Shown here: positions 25,896 to 36,033 of the stretch, piece after piece | Layout: the number at the start of each line of letters is the position of its first letter | How positions within the stretch are numbered: the stretch's first letter is position 1 | From: Chryseobacterium sp. SORGH_AS_0447 | GTDB taxonomy: Bacteria; Bacteroidota; Bacteroidia; Flavobacteriales; Weeksellaceae | Direction of reading: 5' to 3' | Length of the DNA stretch: 64,000 nt | Assembly (NCBI RefSeq): GCF_030818695.1 | Contig: NZ_JAUTAR010000001.1 | Span: 1,978,501 to 2,042,500, forward strand | Notes under the pieces: model-generated | Databases searched by the model: none | Told to the model about the DNA's origin: nothing | The model's input: only the letters and a program-made list of their open reading frames with translations | Made by a program: the position numbers and the translations under genes

Positions 25896-26348
25896 AATTA
25901 ATAATCAATCGAAGGTTAAATATCAACTGACGTGGAGCGGACTTAGGTTCGTTCTTTTTTTTGGCCGGTACTTCGGATCAAACGCAAAAGTTACGGAGGA
26001 AAGTGATAAAATCTCATTTTTGCAGGATTGAATCTTAGTTTCAAAATTCAGGGACCTGAGTGAATAAGTAAATCTAACGGGTTTTCAAAATCCCTTAGGT
26101 TTGTCCTTCAATTTTGCTTTTAAATATTAAGTTTACTTTCAGTATTAAGGGGGAAAAGTAGAAAAAGTCAGATGCGTGAATCAAATCTTAAACAAAAACT
26201 TCCAGTGTTCTTCTTCCAGTCTCCTGATGAATTAATCCCAATTCCCTGTCCTCATTTTATTTTAAATAATTAACTTTGACAATCTTTGAATTGAGAGCCG
26301 GTGAACCCCTTAAACGGTTGATCGGCCATAAAAAATGAATATCAACAT
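25896..26348. other. Upstream region of the S9 peptidase gene
   Basis: No gene is visible here. A TAnnTTTG box, TAACTTTG near 26271, lies about 70 bases before the peptidase start but has no TTG at the right spacing. Nothing else stands out. Confidence 0.35.
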
Positions 26349-28343
26349 ATGAAACTTAAGTACAGTCTGCTCGCTATGGCAGCTCCGCTTTTAATGAATG
26401 CACAACAAGTAATGACGCCTGAAATTCTGTGGACTTTAAAAAAAGTGGGAGTGCAGGCAGTTTCTCCGGATCAGTCTTCGCTTATCTATAAAGTAGGACA
26501 GGTAGATCTTAAAACAGAAAAAACGAAAAACGAGAACTATTTCCTGAACGTTCTAAGTAACCAGTCCACCAAAATCGATCTTGGCAAAAAAGCCCTGATC
26601 CAGTGGGATAAAAACGGAATCTATGCGCAGGAGGGCGATAAGATTTTCCTTTCCAAAGACAGCGGAAAGACATGGACGGAATTTTATACCATCGGGGAAG
26701 CCGATAACATTGTGATTTCTCCGGACGGTAAAAAAATAGCGTTCAGCAAGCAGGTGCTGATGGAAAGAGTAATGGGAAAAGACAAATATCCCGATACGCC
26801 TAAAACCACAGCCCAGGTATACACCGACCTGAATCACCGGCATTGGGATTATTTCAACGAAGGGAAATACAACCATATTTTTGTAGTCAACGTTTCCGAA
26901 AAAGCAGAAGCAGCCAGAGACCTGCTGGAAGGGAAAATGTGGGATTCGCCGCAAAGGCCTTTCGGAGGTGCCGAAGATTTTATCTGGAGCCCGGATTCTT
27001 CACAGCTTTTATACGTGACCAAACCGAAAAGCGGGAAAGAATATGCTACGAGCACGAATACCGATATTTTCGCTTATGACTGGGCAACAGGAACTACAAA
27101 AAACTTGACGGAATCCAATAAAGGATACGATGTAAACCCGAAATTCAGTCCCGACGGGAAGTCGCTGGTTTGGCAAAGCATGGCCAGAGACGGATACGAA
27201 GCCGATAAGAATGATATCAAGCTTATGGACTGGAAGTCCGGGAAAACAACAAACCTTACAGCCGGCTGGGACGACAGCGTTTCAGGAGACATTTTCTGGA
27301 GCGGCGACTCAAAGACCATCTATTTTACGGCAGCTTTCAGAGGAACCAAGCAATTGTTTTCATTAGATGCTAAAAATGCTAAAGTTCAGCAGATAACCAA
27401 AGGTGATTTTGACGTGAATGAAATCTTCGCCGGTGAGAAAAATTCCCTTCTGGTAGGACGAACGGATATCAACCATGCCACGGATCTGTTTTCGGTAAAC
27501 GTTAAGAACGGAGAAATGAAGCAGGTGACGGAAGCCAATAAAGAGGTTTATGCCAGCCTGGCTCAGGGAAAATCTGAGCTGAAGATGGTAAAAACAACAG
27601 ACGGTAAAGAAATGGGTGTTTGGTTCCATTATCCACCGAACTTTGACCCGAATAAAAAATATCCGACTTTGGTTTATTGCCAAGGCGGACCGCAGTCTGC
27701 ATTGACTCAGTTCTTCAGCACAAGATGGAACTTTGCCCTGATGGCTGCCAACGGCTATATCGTCGTAGCACCAAACAGAAGAGGAATGCCGGGCTGGGGA
27801 ACAAAATGGAACGAGGAGATTTCAAGGGACTGGGGCGGCCAGCCGATGCGGGATTACCTTGCAGCGACCGATTATGCCAAAACACTGCCTTATGTCGATG
27901 GCGATCGGGTAGCGGCAGTGGGAGCGAGTTACGGTGGGTACAGTGTCTTCATGCTGGCCGGAATTCACCAGAACCGTTTCAAAACCTTCATCGCACACGA
28001 CGGATTGTTTGATATGAAATCCTGGTACCTGACCACGGAGGAATTATGGTTCGCCAACTGGGATCTGGGTTCCCCATGGGAAAAGCCGCTTCCAAAAGCC
28101 TACACGGAATTCAATCCGAGCAATTTCGTTGACCAATGGAACAAACCGATCATGATTGTACAGGGCGGAATCGATTACCGCGTTCCTTACGAGCAGGGCC
28201 AGGAAGCTTTCCAGGCAGCAAAGCTCAGAGGATTGAAATCAAAATTAGTATACTTCCCGAACGAAAACCACTGGGTGCTTCATCCACAGAACGGACTGGT
28301 TTGGCAGCGTGAATTCTTCGACTGGCTGAAGGAAACGTTGTAG
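26349..28343 (+). CDS. Secreted S9 family prolyl-oligopeptidase-like peptidase
   Basis: This 664-residue protein has a signal peptide (residues 1-18, ending MNAQQ) and then a beta-propeller with several VSPDQS-, SPDGKK- and SPDSSQ-type WD/PD40 repeats. The C-terminal alpha/beta hydrolase domain carries Ser527 in GASYGGY, Asp609 in GGIDYRVP and His641 in ENHWVLHP. That is the DPP IV/acylaminoacyl peptidase arrangement. It probably trims dipeptides or acylated residues from peptides in the periplasm. Monocistronic, with its own terminator. Confidence 0.92.
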   Translation: MKLKYSLLAMAAPLLMNAQQVMTPEILWTLKKVGVQAVSPDQSSLIYKVGQVDLKTEKTKNENYFLNVLSNQSTKIDLGKKALIQWDKNGIYAQEGDKIFLSKDSGKTWTEFYTIGEADNIVISPDGKKIAFSKQVLMERVMGKDKYPDTPKTTAQVYTDLNHRHWDYFNEGKYNHIFVVNVSEKAEAARDLLEGKMWDSPQRPFGGAEDFIWSPDSSQLLYVTKPKSGKEYATSTNTDIFAYDWATGTTKNLTESNKGYDVNPKFSPDGKSLVWQSMARDGYEADKNDIKLMDWKSGKTTNLTAGWDDSVSGDIFWSGDSKTIYFTAAFRGTKQLFSLDAKNAKVQQITKGDFDVNEIFAGEKNSLLVGRTDINHATDLFSVNVKNGEMKQVTEANKEVYASLAQGKSELKMVKTTDGKEMGVWFHYPPNFDPNKKYPTLVYCQGGPQSALTQFFSTRWNFALMAANGYIVVAPNRRGMPGWGTKWNEEISRDWGGQPMRDYLAATDYAKTLPYVDGDRVAAVGASYGGYSVFMLAGIHQNRFKTFIAHDGLFDMKSWYLTTEELWFANWDLGSPWEKPLPKAYTEFNPSNFVDQWNKPIMIVQGGIDYRVPYEQGQEAFQAAKLRGLKSKLVYFPNENHWVLHPQNGLVWQREFFDWLKETL

Positions 28344-28400
28344 TCCAACTCTCCCTTTCGAAAAGGTTCAGAAATGAAAAAAATTAACAAGATCAATAGG

Positions 28401-28422
28401 AGCGGGCTTTAGCCCGCTTTTT
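28401..28422 (+). terminator. Terminator of the S9 peptidase gene
   Basis: AGCGGGCT (28401-28408) and AGCCCGCT (28411-28418) form an 8-bp stem around TT, followed by a T-run. Confidence 0.8.
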
Positions 28423-28464
28423 GTTGATACCTTGAAAACGGCTTTAGCCAAATTATTTGCCATC

Positions 28465-28953
28465 ATGTCCGATAGAATTTCATCTTTCCCGCCCATTATC
28501 GACCGCAGTTCCAGAATTTTAATCCTGGGATCGATTCCCGGGGTAAAATCATTGGAAAAACAGCAATATTATGCACATCCGCAAAACAAATTCTGGAAAA
28601 TTATTTTTGAACTGCTCAATGAAGATTTCACCGATGACTATTCTAAAAAAATCGAAGTGATCAAAAAACATCATATTGGCCTCTGGGATGTTATCGATTC
28701 CTGCGAAAGAAAGGGAAGCCTCGATTCCGAGATCAGAAACGAAGAAGCCAACAGGATCGAAGAGCTGCTGGAGAACCATTCCAACATCAAAGCCATCTTC
28801 TGCAACGGTGGAAAATCTTTTAAAAATCTACAGAAAATACTGGGAAAGAATTATAAAATTCCTGTATTTTTACTGCCTTCAACCAGCCCGCTTCATACGG
28901 TTTTTTTCGAAAAGAAGCTGGAAGAATGGAAGAAGATTAAAAGCTATTTATGA
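28465..28953 (+). CDS. DNA-deoxyinosine/uracil glycosylase, MUG-like
   Basis: This 162-residue protein belongs to the uracil-DNA glycosylase superfamily, in the group with hypoxanthine (deoxyinosine) activity. Motif 1 is ILGSIPGVKSLEKQQYYAHPQNKFW and motif 2 is LLPSTSPLHT. ATG 28465 (MSDRISSF) is chosen over an upstream TTG. It removes deaminated bases from DNA in base-excision repair. The next gene starts in an ATGA overlap at its stop. Assignment between hypoxanthine and uracil activity is by motif only. Confidence 0.82.
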   Translation: MSDRISSFPPIIDRSSRILILGSIPGVKSLEKQQYYAHPQNKFWKIIFELLNEDFTDDYSKKIEVIKKHHIGLWDVIDSCERKGSLDSEIRNEEANRIEELLENHSNIKAIFCNGGKSFKNLQKILGKNYKIPVFLLPSTSPLHTVFFEKKLEEWKKIKSYL

Positions 28954-29627
28954 AAAAACTAATACCACTGTTCTTTATTCTGTTCTTTATCAGGATTTTT
29001 TCCCAAGAGTATCATTTTGATTACTCAATAGAAAGTCAGTCAAATCAGACAAAACCAAATAAGGAGAAAAGAATATCTACTTCTTTTTATGATTCTGAAA
29101 AAAATGTTTATTTACAATTAACTAAATACGATAATAGATTAAGAGCTTCAATTTATGATAAAGCTAAGCATTTTAGACATTCTTTTAAAGTTACCGAAAC
29201 AAAAGGATCTGTGATATTTGAATACACTCATACCAATGATTTCAGTAAAAGTAAAAATTCAAGTTTCTCTAAAAATGATATCATAGAGGTTAATAAAATT
29301 GATTCGTTGCATTATGAGGTTATTGCTTTTAAAAATAAAAAGAAGACAAAAAGAAGATTAAGGGCAATAGTATCGTTAGAAAAATCAAAACTTAATTATT
29401 TGGAAATATACATAGAACACTCAAAAATAGATGAGATGAAAAATAAAATTAAACAATATTTAGATCTTACTTCCAGCAATTATATTGTAACAAATATAAA
29501 ATTAGATTATTCAGATGGATATTCTTCTGAGATATCATACAAGATAACAAAGGTAGATTTTTTACTAAAACTTCCTGAAAAACTGGTTGTAAAAGAATAT
29601 AATTTCATTGGGGAATTTCAGGATTAA
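28950..29627 (+). CDS. Secreted hypothetical protein
   Basis: This 225-residue protein has an N-terminal signal peptide (residues 1-18, LFFILFFIRIFSQ). The mature part is highly charged and rich in Lys, Ser, Tyr and Asn, and probably beta-rich. No domain is recognised. It overlaps the glycosylase gene by 4 bases (ATGA), suggesting translational coupling, yet its base composition is much more AT-rich than its neighbours. It may be a later arrival or a fast-evolving envelope protein. Confidence 0.7.
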   Translation: MKKLIPLFFILFFIRIFSQEYHFDYSIESQSNQTKPNKEKRISTSFYDSEKNVYLQLTKYDNRLRASIYDKAKHFRHSFKVTETKGSVIFEYTHTNDFSKSKNSSFSKNDIIEVNKIDSLHYEVIAFKNKKKTKRRLRAIVSLEKSKLNYLEIYIEHSKIDEMKNKIKQYLDLTSSNYIVTNIKLDYSDGYSSEISYKITKVDFLLKLPEKLVVKEYNFIGEFQD

Positions 29628-29646
29628 TTCATTCCCCAAGAAATCA

Positions 29647-30339
29647 TTATTTCTCAATCCTATACACCTCTTCATACGGCTGAATCAAAACCCATCCGTT
29701 CCCGGAAAACTTCATCTGGAATTCTTCACCGCTTCCTCTTCCGATCAGGCTTTTTAGGGAAACACTGGTTTTCAGCTCAGGACTCAGATTGCCGGACCAG
29801 GCTACAGTAGCATTCGGATCGGTGAAAACCGGTGCATCAGGCGTTACCAATAACGTCAGCGGATCGCCGTGGGTCGTAATCGCAATGTGACCAGTCCCGG
29901 ATAATTTTACCTGGAAAAGTCCACCCGACATCACGCCGGCAATGCTTTTCAGCATGGTAATGTCGCTTTTAATGCTCTGCTCATGGGCGAGGACATCATT
30001 TCCGTTGACACAGACCGATTCGTTGTTCAGATAAAGGATTCTCACTTTTTTCCCTTCATCCGCAACATATAATTTCCCCGTACCTTCGGCTTTCATCAAT
30101 CGGGCACCTTCACCGCTGATGGCTTTTTTCAGTAAATTACCGATCCCTCCCGAAAGCATCCCCTGTCTTTCGAAATTGATATTGCCTACATATCCGACCA
30201 TGCTTCCGGCCTTTGTCCATACCGATTGGTTGTTCAGGTTAATCTCCAGCAGCTGGGGTTTTTCAAGCTCGAAATAATCCCTTTCCTGCGGATTTTCTTT
30301 CGTTTCATTTACAAAAGCTTCAATTGAATATTTGCTCAT
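29647..30339 (-). CDS. AIM24/TIGR00266-family protein
   Basis: This 230-residue protein is beta-helical like AIM24/TIGR00266 proteins. It shows AGSMVGYVGNINFERQG, GTGKLYVADEGKKV, GTGHIAITTHGDPLTL and ending GNGWVLIQPYEEV. The repeated G-x-G turns are typical. Members are cytosolic or membrane-associated proteins of uncertain function. It is a minus-strand single gene, convergent with the secreted hypothetical protein. Confidence 0.88.
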   Translation of the reverse strand: MSKYSIEAFVNETKENPQERDYFELEKPQLLEINLNNQSVWTKAGSMVGYVGNINFERQGMLSGGIGNLLKKAISGEGARLMKAEGTGKLYVADEGKKVRILYLNNESVCVNGNDVLAHEQSIKSDITMLKSIAGVMSGGLFQVKLSGTGHIAITTHGDPLTLLVTPDAPVFTDPNATVAWSGNLSPELKTSVSLKSLIGRGSGEEFQMKFSGNGWVLIQPYEEVYRIEK

Positions 30340-30541
30340 AAGGATAACGTTTTTTTACTATTTCAAAAATAGCTTTTTTAAAATTTGGAAATTCCCGTAA
30401 AATCACGGTTTTTTAAGGTGATTCAAATTAATTTAACATCCGTGTAAATAATACTTGACAAAGGGGTGCCTGATGTCGTATATTTACAGTCCGAAAATTA
30501 CACCTTGTAATTTCAGTAATTTTTAAACCGTAATTTAAAAA

Positions 30542-31591
30542 ATGAAAACATCAGATTTTAATTTTGATCTTCCTGCAGAATTATTAGCAGAGCACCCATC
30601 CGAACACAGAGACGACGCGAGATTAATGGTTTTGGACAGAAAAACCGAAACCATCCAGCACAAACTCTTCAAAGATGTGGTAGACTATTTTGATGAAGGA
30701 GATCTTTTTATCTTCAACAATACCAAAGTTTTCCCGGCCCGTCTGTACGGAAACAAAGAAAAAACAGGAGCGAAAATCGAAGTTTTCCTATTGAGAGAGC
30801 TTGATAAGGAAACCCGTGTTTGGGATGTTTTGGTAGATCCTGCAAGAAAAATCAGAATTGGAAATAAATTATTCTTCACGGAAGACGAATCTTTGGTGGC
30901 TGAGGTAATCGACAATACGACATCCAGAGGAAGAACGCTAAGATTCTTATTCGACGGTTCTTACGAAGAATTCAGAGCCAAATTAAAGGAACTTGGAGAA
31001 ACTCCGCTTCCGAAATATATCAAAAGAGACGTTGAACCGGAAGATGCTGAAAGATACCAGACCATCTATGCAAAAGTGGAGGGCGCTGTTGCGGCACCTA
31101 CCGCAGGTCTGCACTTTTCAAAACATCTGATGAAGAGACTGGAGATCAAAGGGATCGATTTTGCTGAGGTGACGCTTCACGTAGGTTTGGGAACTTTCAA
31201 CCCGATCGAGGTGGAAGATCTTTCCAAGCACAAAATGGAGTCTGAAGAGATCTTCATCGACGAAAAAAATGCTCAGATTATCAACAATGCTGTTGATGCC
31301 CATAGAAGAGTATGTGCAGTAGGTACAACTACCATGAGAACTTTGGAAACTTCGGTTTCTTCCAATAAAAAGATTTCTGCATTCCACGGATGGACCAATA
31401 AATTCATCTATCCGCCTCACGAATTTGGAGTAGCCAACTGTATGATCACCAACTTCCACACGCCTAAATCTACATTAATTATGATGATTGCCGCATTTGC
31501 AGGAAGAGATTTTGTAATGCACGCATACGAAGAAGCCGTAAAAGAGAAATACAAATTCTACTCTTACGGGGATGCGATGTTAATTCTATAA
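30542..31591 (+). CDS. queA: tRNA preQ1(34) S-adenosylmethionine ribosyltransferase-isomerase
   Basis: This 349-residue protein of normal QueA length makes epoxyqueuosine on tRNA wobble positions by transferring the ribosyl part of SAM. Motifs are [30 protein letters not shown] (SAM region), [10 protein letters not shown] and [18 protein letters not shown] [21 protein letters not shown] (30455) and TATATTTA (30479) pair 21 bases apart may be its promoter. It stands alone; rlmN follows after a repeat-bearing spacer. Confidence 0.95.
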   Translation: MKTSDFNFDLPAELLAEHPSEHRDDARLMVLDRKTETIQHKLFKDVVDYFDEGDLFIFNNTKVFPARLYGNKEKTGAKIEVFLLRELDKETRVWDVLVDPARKIRIGNKLFFTEDESLVAEVIDNTTSRGRTLRFLFDGSYEEFRAKLKELGETPLPKYIKRDVEPEDAERYQTIYAKVEGAVAAPTAGLHFSKHLMKRLEIKGIDFAEVTLHVGLGTFNPIEVEDLSKHKMESEEIFIDEKNAQIINNAVDAHRRVCAVGTTTMRTLETSVSSNKKISAFHGWTNKFIYPPHEFGVANCMITNFHTPKSTLIMMIAAFAGRDFVMHAYEEAVKEKYKFYSYGDAMLIL

Positions 31592-31598
31592 AACAACT

Positions 31599-31770
31599 AA
31601 AAGAGCCAGGTTAAAAGTAAAAAGTTACCAGAGTGAAACAAATTATTTTAGCTACAATCGCTAATAATACAAAACTCTAAAACTTTTAATTAACCTTTTA
31701 ACCTGACTTTTTTACCTTATAAACCAGGAGGTTTTATTTAAATTCAACCTGGCTTTTACCTTGGCTCTTT
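31599..31770 (+). repeat. Long-range inverted repeat between queA and rlmN
   Basis: AAAAGAGCCAGGTTAAAAG (31599-31617) is matched by its near-complement at 31753-31770, ending CTTGGCTCTTT. Between them are further AACCTGAC/AACCTGGC fragments. It could fold into a ~170-base hairpin and may be a MITE remnant or a terminator for queA. Confidence 0.5.
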
Positions 31771-31776
31771 AATATT

Positions 31777-32811
31777 ATGAAAGATATCCGTACTTTATCA
31801 CTCGACCAGCTTAAAGAATACTTTGTTTCTTTAGGGGAAAAGCCGTTTCGTGCGAAGCAGGTTTACGACTGGCTGTGGAGTAAAAATCTTCATTCGATTG
31901 ATGAAATGACGAATCTTTCGAAAACCCTCCGGGAAAGAATTTCTGAGGAATATACCATTAATCCGGTTTCGGTGGATCAGCTGCAGAAAAGCACGGACGG
32001 AACCATCAAAAACGGAGTGAAGCTGCACGACGGCCTGTTGGTGGAATCGGTTCTGATTCCTACGGAAACGAGAACGACGGCTTGTGTTTCATCACAGGTC
32101 GGATGCTCGTTAAACTGCGAATTCTGTGCGACTGCAAGGCTCAAAAGAATGAGAAACCTTGAAGTAGCAGAAATTGTAGACCAGGTAGCATTGATCGACA
32201 GCCAAAGCAAAATGTACTTCGACCGGCCGCTTTCCAATATTGTTTTTATGGGAATGGGCGAGCCGATGATGAACTACAAAAATGTGGTGGAAGCCATCCG
32301 TAAAATTACCCAGCCGGAAGGCTTGGGAATGTCGCCGAGAAGAATTACCGTTTCTACTTCAGGAATTCCTAAAATGATCAAAATGTTAGCCGATGAAGAA
32401 CTGCGCGTGAAACTGGCGTTATCGCTGCATTCGGCCATTGAAACCAAGCGGAATGAGATCATGCCGTTTTCGGATAAATTTCCATTAACGGAGATTATGG
32501 AAGCCCTCCAGTACTGGTATCAGAAGACCGGATCGGTCATCACTTTTGAGTACTGTGTATGGAAAGGCATCAACGATGGCGACGAAGACATCAAGGCCCT
32601 GATTAAATACTGCAAGCAGGTACCTTCTAAAGTTAATCTGATCCAGTACAATCCGATCGGTGACGGAAAATACGACCAGTGCAACAAGCAGGCGGAAGAG
32701 AACTACATCCGTCAGCTGGAAAATGCAGGAATCGTGTGTGTCGTAAGAAAAAGCCGCGGTGGTGATATCGATGCAGCCTGTGGCCAGCTGGCCAATAAAA
32801 CGGTCGATTAA
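31777..32811 (+). CDS. rlmN: 23S rRNA (adenine-2503-C2)/tRNA methyltransferase
   Basis: This 344-residue radical SAM enzyme methylates A2503 of 23S rRNA and A37 of some tRNAs. The iron-sulphur CxxxCxxC is Cys110-x3-Cys114-x2-Cys117 (GCSLNCEFCATARL). The N-terminal element with EKPFRAKQVYDWLW and the GMGEPMMNYKNV motif are present. A catalytic Cys lies in the C-terminal GGDIDAACGQL stretch. Normal length and start. Confidence 0.95.
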   Translation: MKDIRTLSLDQLKEYFVSLGEKPFRAKQVYDWLWSKNLHSIDEMTNLSKTLRERISEEYTINPVSVDQLQKSTDGTIKNGVKLHDGLLVESVLIPTETRTTACVSSQVGCSLNCEFCATARLKRMRNLEVAEIVDQVALIDSQSKMYFDRPLSNIVFMGMGEPMMNYKNVVEAIRKITQPEGLGMSPRRITVSTSGIPKMIKMLADEELRVKLALSLHSAIETKRNEIMPFSDKFPLTEIMEALQYWYQKTGSVITFEYCVWKGINDGDEDIKALIKYCKQVPSKVNLIQYNPIGDGKYDQCNKQAEENYIRQLENAGIVCVVRKSRGGDIDAACGQLANKTVD

Positions 32812-32860
32812 AATTTCCTTAAAAAAATCAGAAAATTTTCTTAACGAATCCTTAAAATCT

Positions 32861-32868
32861 TAAATTTG
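32861..32868 (+). promoter_or_regulatory. TAnnTTTG box for the sterol-desaturase-family gene
   Basis: TAAATTTG lies 18 bases before ATG 32887 and overlaps the upstream TTG that could otherwise be taken as a start. It supports ATG 32887 as the real start. Confidence 0.5.
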
Positions 32869-32886
32869 TACTACAAATTTGAAGTG

Positions 32887-33825
32887 ATGGTGGATTTTCT
32901 TTTGGGTGAAAACGGATTGGAGAATGTATATGCATGGTCCATTCCCATTCACGCTGCAATTATTTTGGCCGAAATGATTTACAGCCATGTTTCGGAGGCT
33001 AAATTGTATAACGGAAAAGACGTTGCGACAAGTGTCTATCTGGCACTGCTCAATTTCGGGCTGGATCTGGTGATGAAAGCTTTCGCTATGGGCGTGATGT
33101 TCTTCTTTTACAACATGAGGCTCTTTACATGGGACTTTACCATCTGGTACTGGTTATTGTGTTTTGTGATAACCGATTTTGCCTATTACGTCCTGCATTA
33201 TGTAGACCATCATTCCAGAGCGTTCTGGGCGGTTCACATCACCCATCACAATTCGGAATATTTCAACCTCACGACCGGTTTCAGAAGCCCGGTGCTTCAG
33301 CCTTTGTACCGGTATCTTTATTTTTCACCGCATGCTTTCTTAGGATTCGATCCGTGGCACATCATGGTGGTCTATGCCATTGGTCAGGTATATGGAACCT
33401 GGGTGCATACCCAGACGGTAAAAAGCATGGGCATCCTGGAGTATATTCTCGTCACCCCTTCACATCACCGTGTGCACCATGCCTGCAACATCAAATACCT
33501 GGACCGGAATATGGGAATGTGCCTCATTATTTGGGATAAGATATTCGGAACTTTTGAAAAAGAAGATCCGGGTGTACCCGTAAAATATGGGATTTATCCT
33601 AAAATGCCGGACAACAGACCCGACACCGTGCTTTTATACGAATGGCGAAAAATCTGGAAAGACATTAAACAGCCGGGACTGAAATTTTCAGACCGGATCA
33701 ATTACATTTTCAATTCTCCGGGATGGCGACACGACGGAACCGGAAAAACCGTAAGACAATATCAGAAGGACTATTTTGAAAGAAAAAACGCACAGAAAAA
33801 AGAAAAACAGAAGAAATCAGCTTAA
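32887..33825 (+). CDS. Sterol desaturase/fatty acid hydroxylase family membrane protein
   Basis: This 312-residue integral membrane protein has the eight-His iron-binding set of this family: HYVDHHSRAFW, VHITHHNSEYFN and TPSHHRVHH. Several transmembrane helices surround it. Members hydroxylate or desaturate lipids or fatty acids. ATG 32887 (MVDFLLGENG) is preferred because a TTG start seven codons earlier overlaps a promoter box. The C-terminal ~40 residues are basic and cytosolic (QKDYFERKNAQKKEKQKK). Confidence 0.88.
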   Translation: MVDFLLGENGLENVYAWSIPIHAAIILAEMIYSHVSEAKLYNGKDVATSVYLALLNFGLDLVMKAFAMGVMFFFYNMRLFTWDFTIWYWLLCFVITDFAYYVLHYVDHHSRAFWAVHITHHNSEYFNLTTGFRSPVLQPLYRYLYFSPHAFLGFDPWHIMVVYAIGQVYGTWVHTQTVKSMGILEYILVTPSHHRVHHACNIKYLDRNMGMCLIIWDKIFGTFEKEDPGVPVKYGIYPKMPDNRPDTVLLYEWRKIWKDIKQPGLKFSDRINYIFNSPGWRHDGTGKTVRQYQKDYFERKNAQKKEKQKKSA

Positions 33826-34121
33826 ATAGTATCAATAAAAAGATCTTTGCTGCTTCTCAAAAAGATAATCAATACAATCTATATAATCAAAAGGCCGGGT
33901 TTACCCCGTTCTTTTTCTTTTATCCTGGGTCACATTATCCTGAAAATACAGGCTCTGAATTTATTTTAAACATTTTCCACATTATCTTTGTCATGTTGCC
34001 AGGGATCTCAATATCGCATTAGCGATCCGTAATCTTACAGAACATCCAATCGCCAGGATGAGCTGGGAACAAATTTTGATGACTGTTTTCTCATTTATTT
34101 TTAAATAAATATTTTTACCTG

Positions 34122-34985
34122 ATGAAAAAGATATTCCTGGTATTCACCCTAACCATTTCCGCGCTTTCATTCGCCCAGCAATCTGTTTTGCTGAAAATAA
34201 AGAAATACAAGATTGGTGAGCTCGATGAAAGAATCAGGGAAAGCTCGGGGTTAAGCCTGATGAACGGAAAACTGTATACTTTCAACGACAGTGGGAATAC
34301 CCCGGAACTTTTTGAGCTGGATAAAGAGACAGGAAAAATCATCAGTACCATTAAAATTAACGGGAAAAACAAAGACTGGGAAGCTTTAACGAATAACGGA
34401 ACCGACTTCTATATAGGGGATTTCGGAAACAACGGCGGAACACGGAAAGATCTGGAAATTTATAAAGTCACTCCTTCGAATGATTCCGCCCGGCTCATTT
34501 CTTTTGAATATCCCGAACAGCAGGAATTCATTCCAAAATATTCCGAAACCGATTTCGATGCGGAAACTATGGTCTATCTGAACGGCAAAATTCATCTTTT
34601 TACCAAAGAATGGGCTGCAAGATCCACCACTCATTATATCATCGATCCCGAACTCGCCGGAAAGCAGCAGGCACAGAAAACGGAAACCTATAAAACGGGT
34701 TTCATGGTAACCGATGCATCTTATTTCGATAAAAAATTGTACCTGGTAGGCTATACAAAAAAGACCGAAGTGTTTTTGGAAATCTTCAACGAAACAGCTC
34801 CCGGAATATTTTTTAACGAAAATCCAAAACGTTACTACCTTGGAAGTGCTTTATCTATCGGACAGATCGAAGGGGTCGCTGCAGACGGTACCGGAATATA
34901 TATTTCCGGGGAAAAGTTTCATTCTCCGATTGGTGGCGGAAAGCAGAGCCTCTATTTTATTCCGAAAGATAAACTCAGGGATTAA
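34122..34985 (+). CDS. Secreted beta-propeller-like protein
   Basis: This 287-residue protein has a signal peptide ending ALSFAQQ (about residue 20). Repeated blades with W/E- and D-containing turns are seen: GKLYTFNDSGNTPELFELDKE, DFYIGDFGNNGG and GKIHLFTKEW. The SSGL at the N-terminus and IEGVAADGTGIYISGE at the end are typical of secreted six- to seven-bladed propellers, some of them esterase-like. Enzymatic activity is not assured. It stands alone before the polyprenyl synthase gene. Confidence 0.7.
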   Translation: MKKIFLVFTLTISALSFAQQSVLLKIKKYKIGELDERIRESSGLSLMNGKLYTFNDSGNTPELFELDKETGKIISTIKINGKNKDWEALTNNGTDFYIGDFGNNGGTRKDLEIYKVTPSNDSARLISFEYPEQQEFIPKYSETDFDAETMVYLNGKIHLFTKEWAARSTTHYIIDPELAGKQQAQKTETYKTGFMVTDASYFDKKLYLVGYTKKTEVFLEIFNETAPGIFFNENPKRYYLGSALSIGQIEGVAADGTGIYISGEKFHSPIGGGKQSLYFIPKDKLRD

Positions 34986-34991
34986 ATTCTC

Positions 34992-35020
34992 TTGAATTTG
35001 CCCGAAAAAAATTATCTTTG
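34992..35020 (+). promoter_or_regulatory. Promoter of the polyprenyl synthetase gene
   Basis: TTG (34992-34994), an 18-base spacer, and TATCTTTG (35013-35020) match the consensus. The GTG start is 35 bases downstream. Confidence 0.6.
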
Positions 35021-35054
35021 TGGGAATTAATAATTTATCCATCATTCAAAGACT

Positions 35055-36032
35055 GTGGCCAACACTGTAGAAGAAATCAAGCGACCGATCAATGAGGAAA
35101 TGAAACTTTTTGAGCAGAAGTTTTATGAATCCATGCAGAGCAAAGTACCTTTATTAGATAAAGTCACTCGTTTTATCGTGACGACAAAGGGAAAGCAGAT
35201 GCGTCCGATGTTTGTATTTCTCTGTGCAAAACTGGTGGGTGAAGTCAATGAGAAAACCTACCGCGGGGCTTCGATGATCGAGCTGATCCATACCGCGACG
35301 CTGGTGCACGATGATGTGGTGGATGAAAGCTTCAAGCGCCGTAATTTCTTTTCCATCAATGCGCTCTGGAAGAATAAAATTGCTGTTCTGGTAGGAGACT
35401 ACCTGTTATCAAAATCTGTACTTCTGTCTACGGACCACAAAGATTATGATCTGTTGGGGGTTATTTCGAGGACGATCCGTGAAATGTCCGAAGGCGAGCT
35501 TCTTCAACTTGAAAAAGCCAGGAAACTCGATATCACCGAAGAGGTTTATTACGAGATCATCCGTCAGAAAACCGCGACATTAATTGCTGCCTGCTGTGAA
35601 ATCGGAGTATTGTCCAACAATGCTGATGAAAAGCTGGCCAAAAAAATGATGGACTTCGGAACGTATACCGGCATGGCCTTCCAGATTAAAGACGACCTTT
35701 TTGATTACCTGACCTCCAACGTAATCGGTAAGCCCGTAGGAATCGACATTAAGGAGCAGAAAATGACACTCCCGCTAATTCACACTTTAAAAACGGCAGA
35801 AGAAAAAGACCGTAAATATTACTTCAATACCATCAAGCGGTATAACAACGACCAGAAAAGGGTAAAAGAGCTGATTAATTTCGTTAAAAACTCCGGCGGC
35901 CTGGATTATGCGATCACGGTCATGAAAGACTTCCAGCAGAAAGCAAAAGATATTCTGAATGAATTTCCCGATTCCGAAGCGAAAAAATCGCTGCACATCA
36001 TGCTCGATTATGTGATCGAAAGAAAATTCTAG
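35055..36032 (+). CDS. Polyprenyl diphosphate synthase
   Basis: This 325-residue trans-prenyltransferase makes the isoprenoid chain, most likely for menaquinone. The first aspartate-rich motif is LVHDDVVDE (Asp86, Asp87, Asp90) and the second is QIKDDLFDY. GKQMRPMF is the first conserved KxxRP-type motif. Start is GTG 35055 (MANTVEEIKRP), which fits the family N-terminus. Size residues before the first motif suggest a long-chain product, though the exact length cannot be told. Confidence 0.9.
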   Translation: MANTVEEIKRPINEEMKLFEQKFYESMQSKVPLLDKVTRFIVTTKGKQMRPMFVFLCAKLVGEVNEKTYRGASMIELIHTATLVHDDVVDESFKRRNFFSINALWKNKIAVLVGDYLLSKSVLLSTDHKDYDLLGVISRTIREMSEGELLQLEKARKLDITEEVYYEIIRQKTATLIAACCEIGVLSNNADEKLAKKMMDFGTYTGMAFQIKDDLFDYLTSNVIGKPVGIDIKEQKMTLPLIHTLKTAEEKDRKYYFNTIKRYNNDQKRVKELINFVKNSGGLDYAITVMKDFQQKAKDILNEFPDSEAKKSLHIMLDYVIERKF

Positions 36033-36033
36033 A

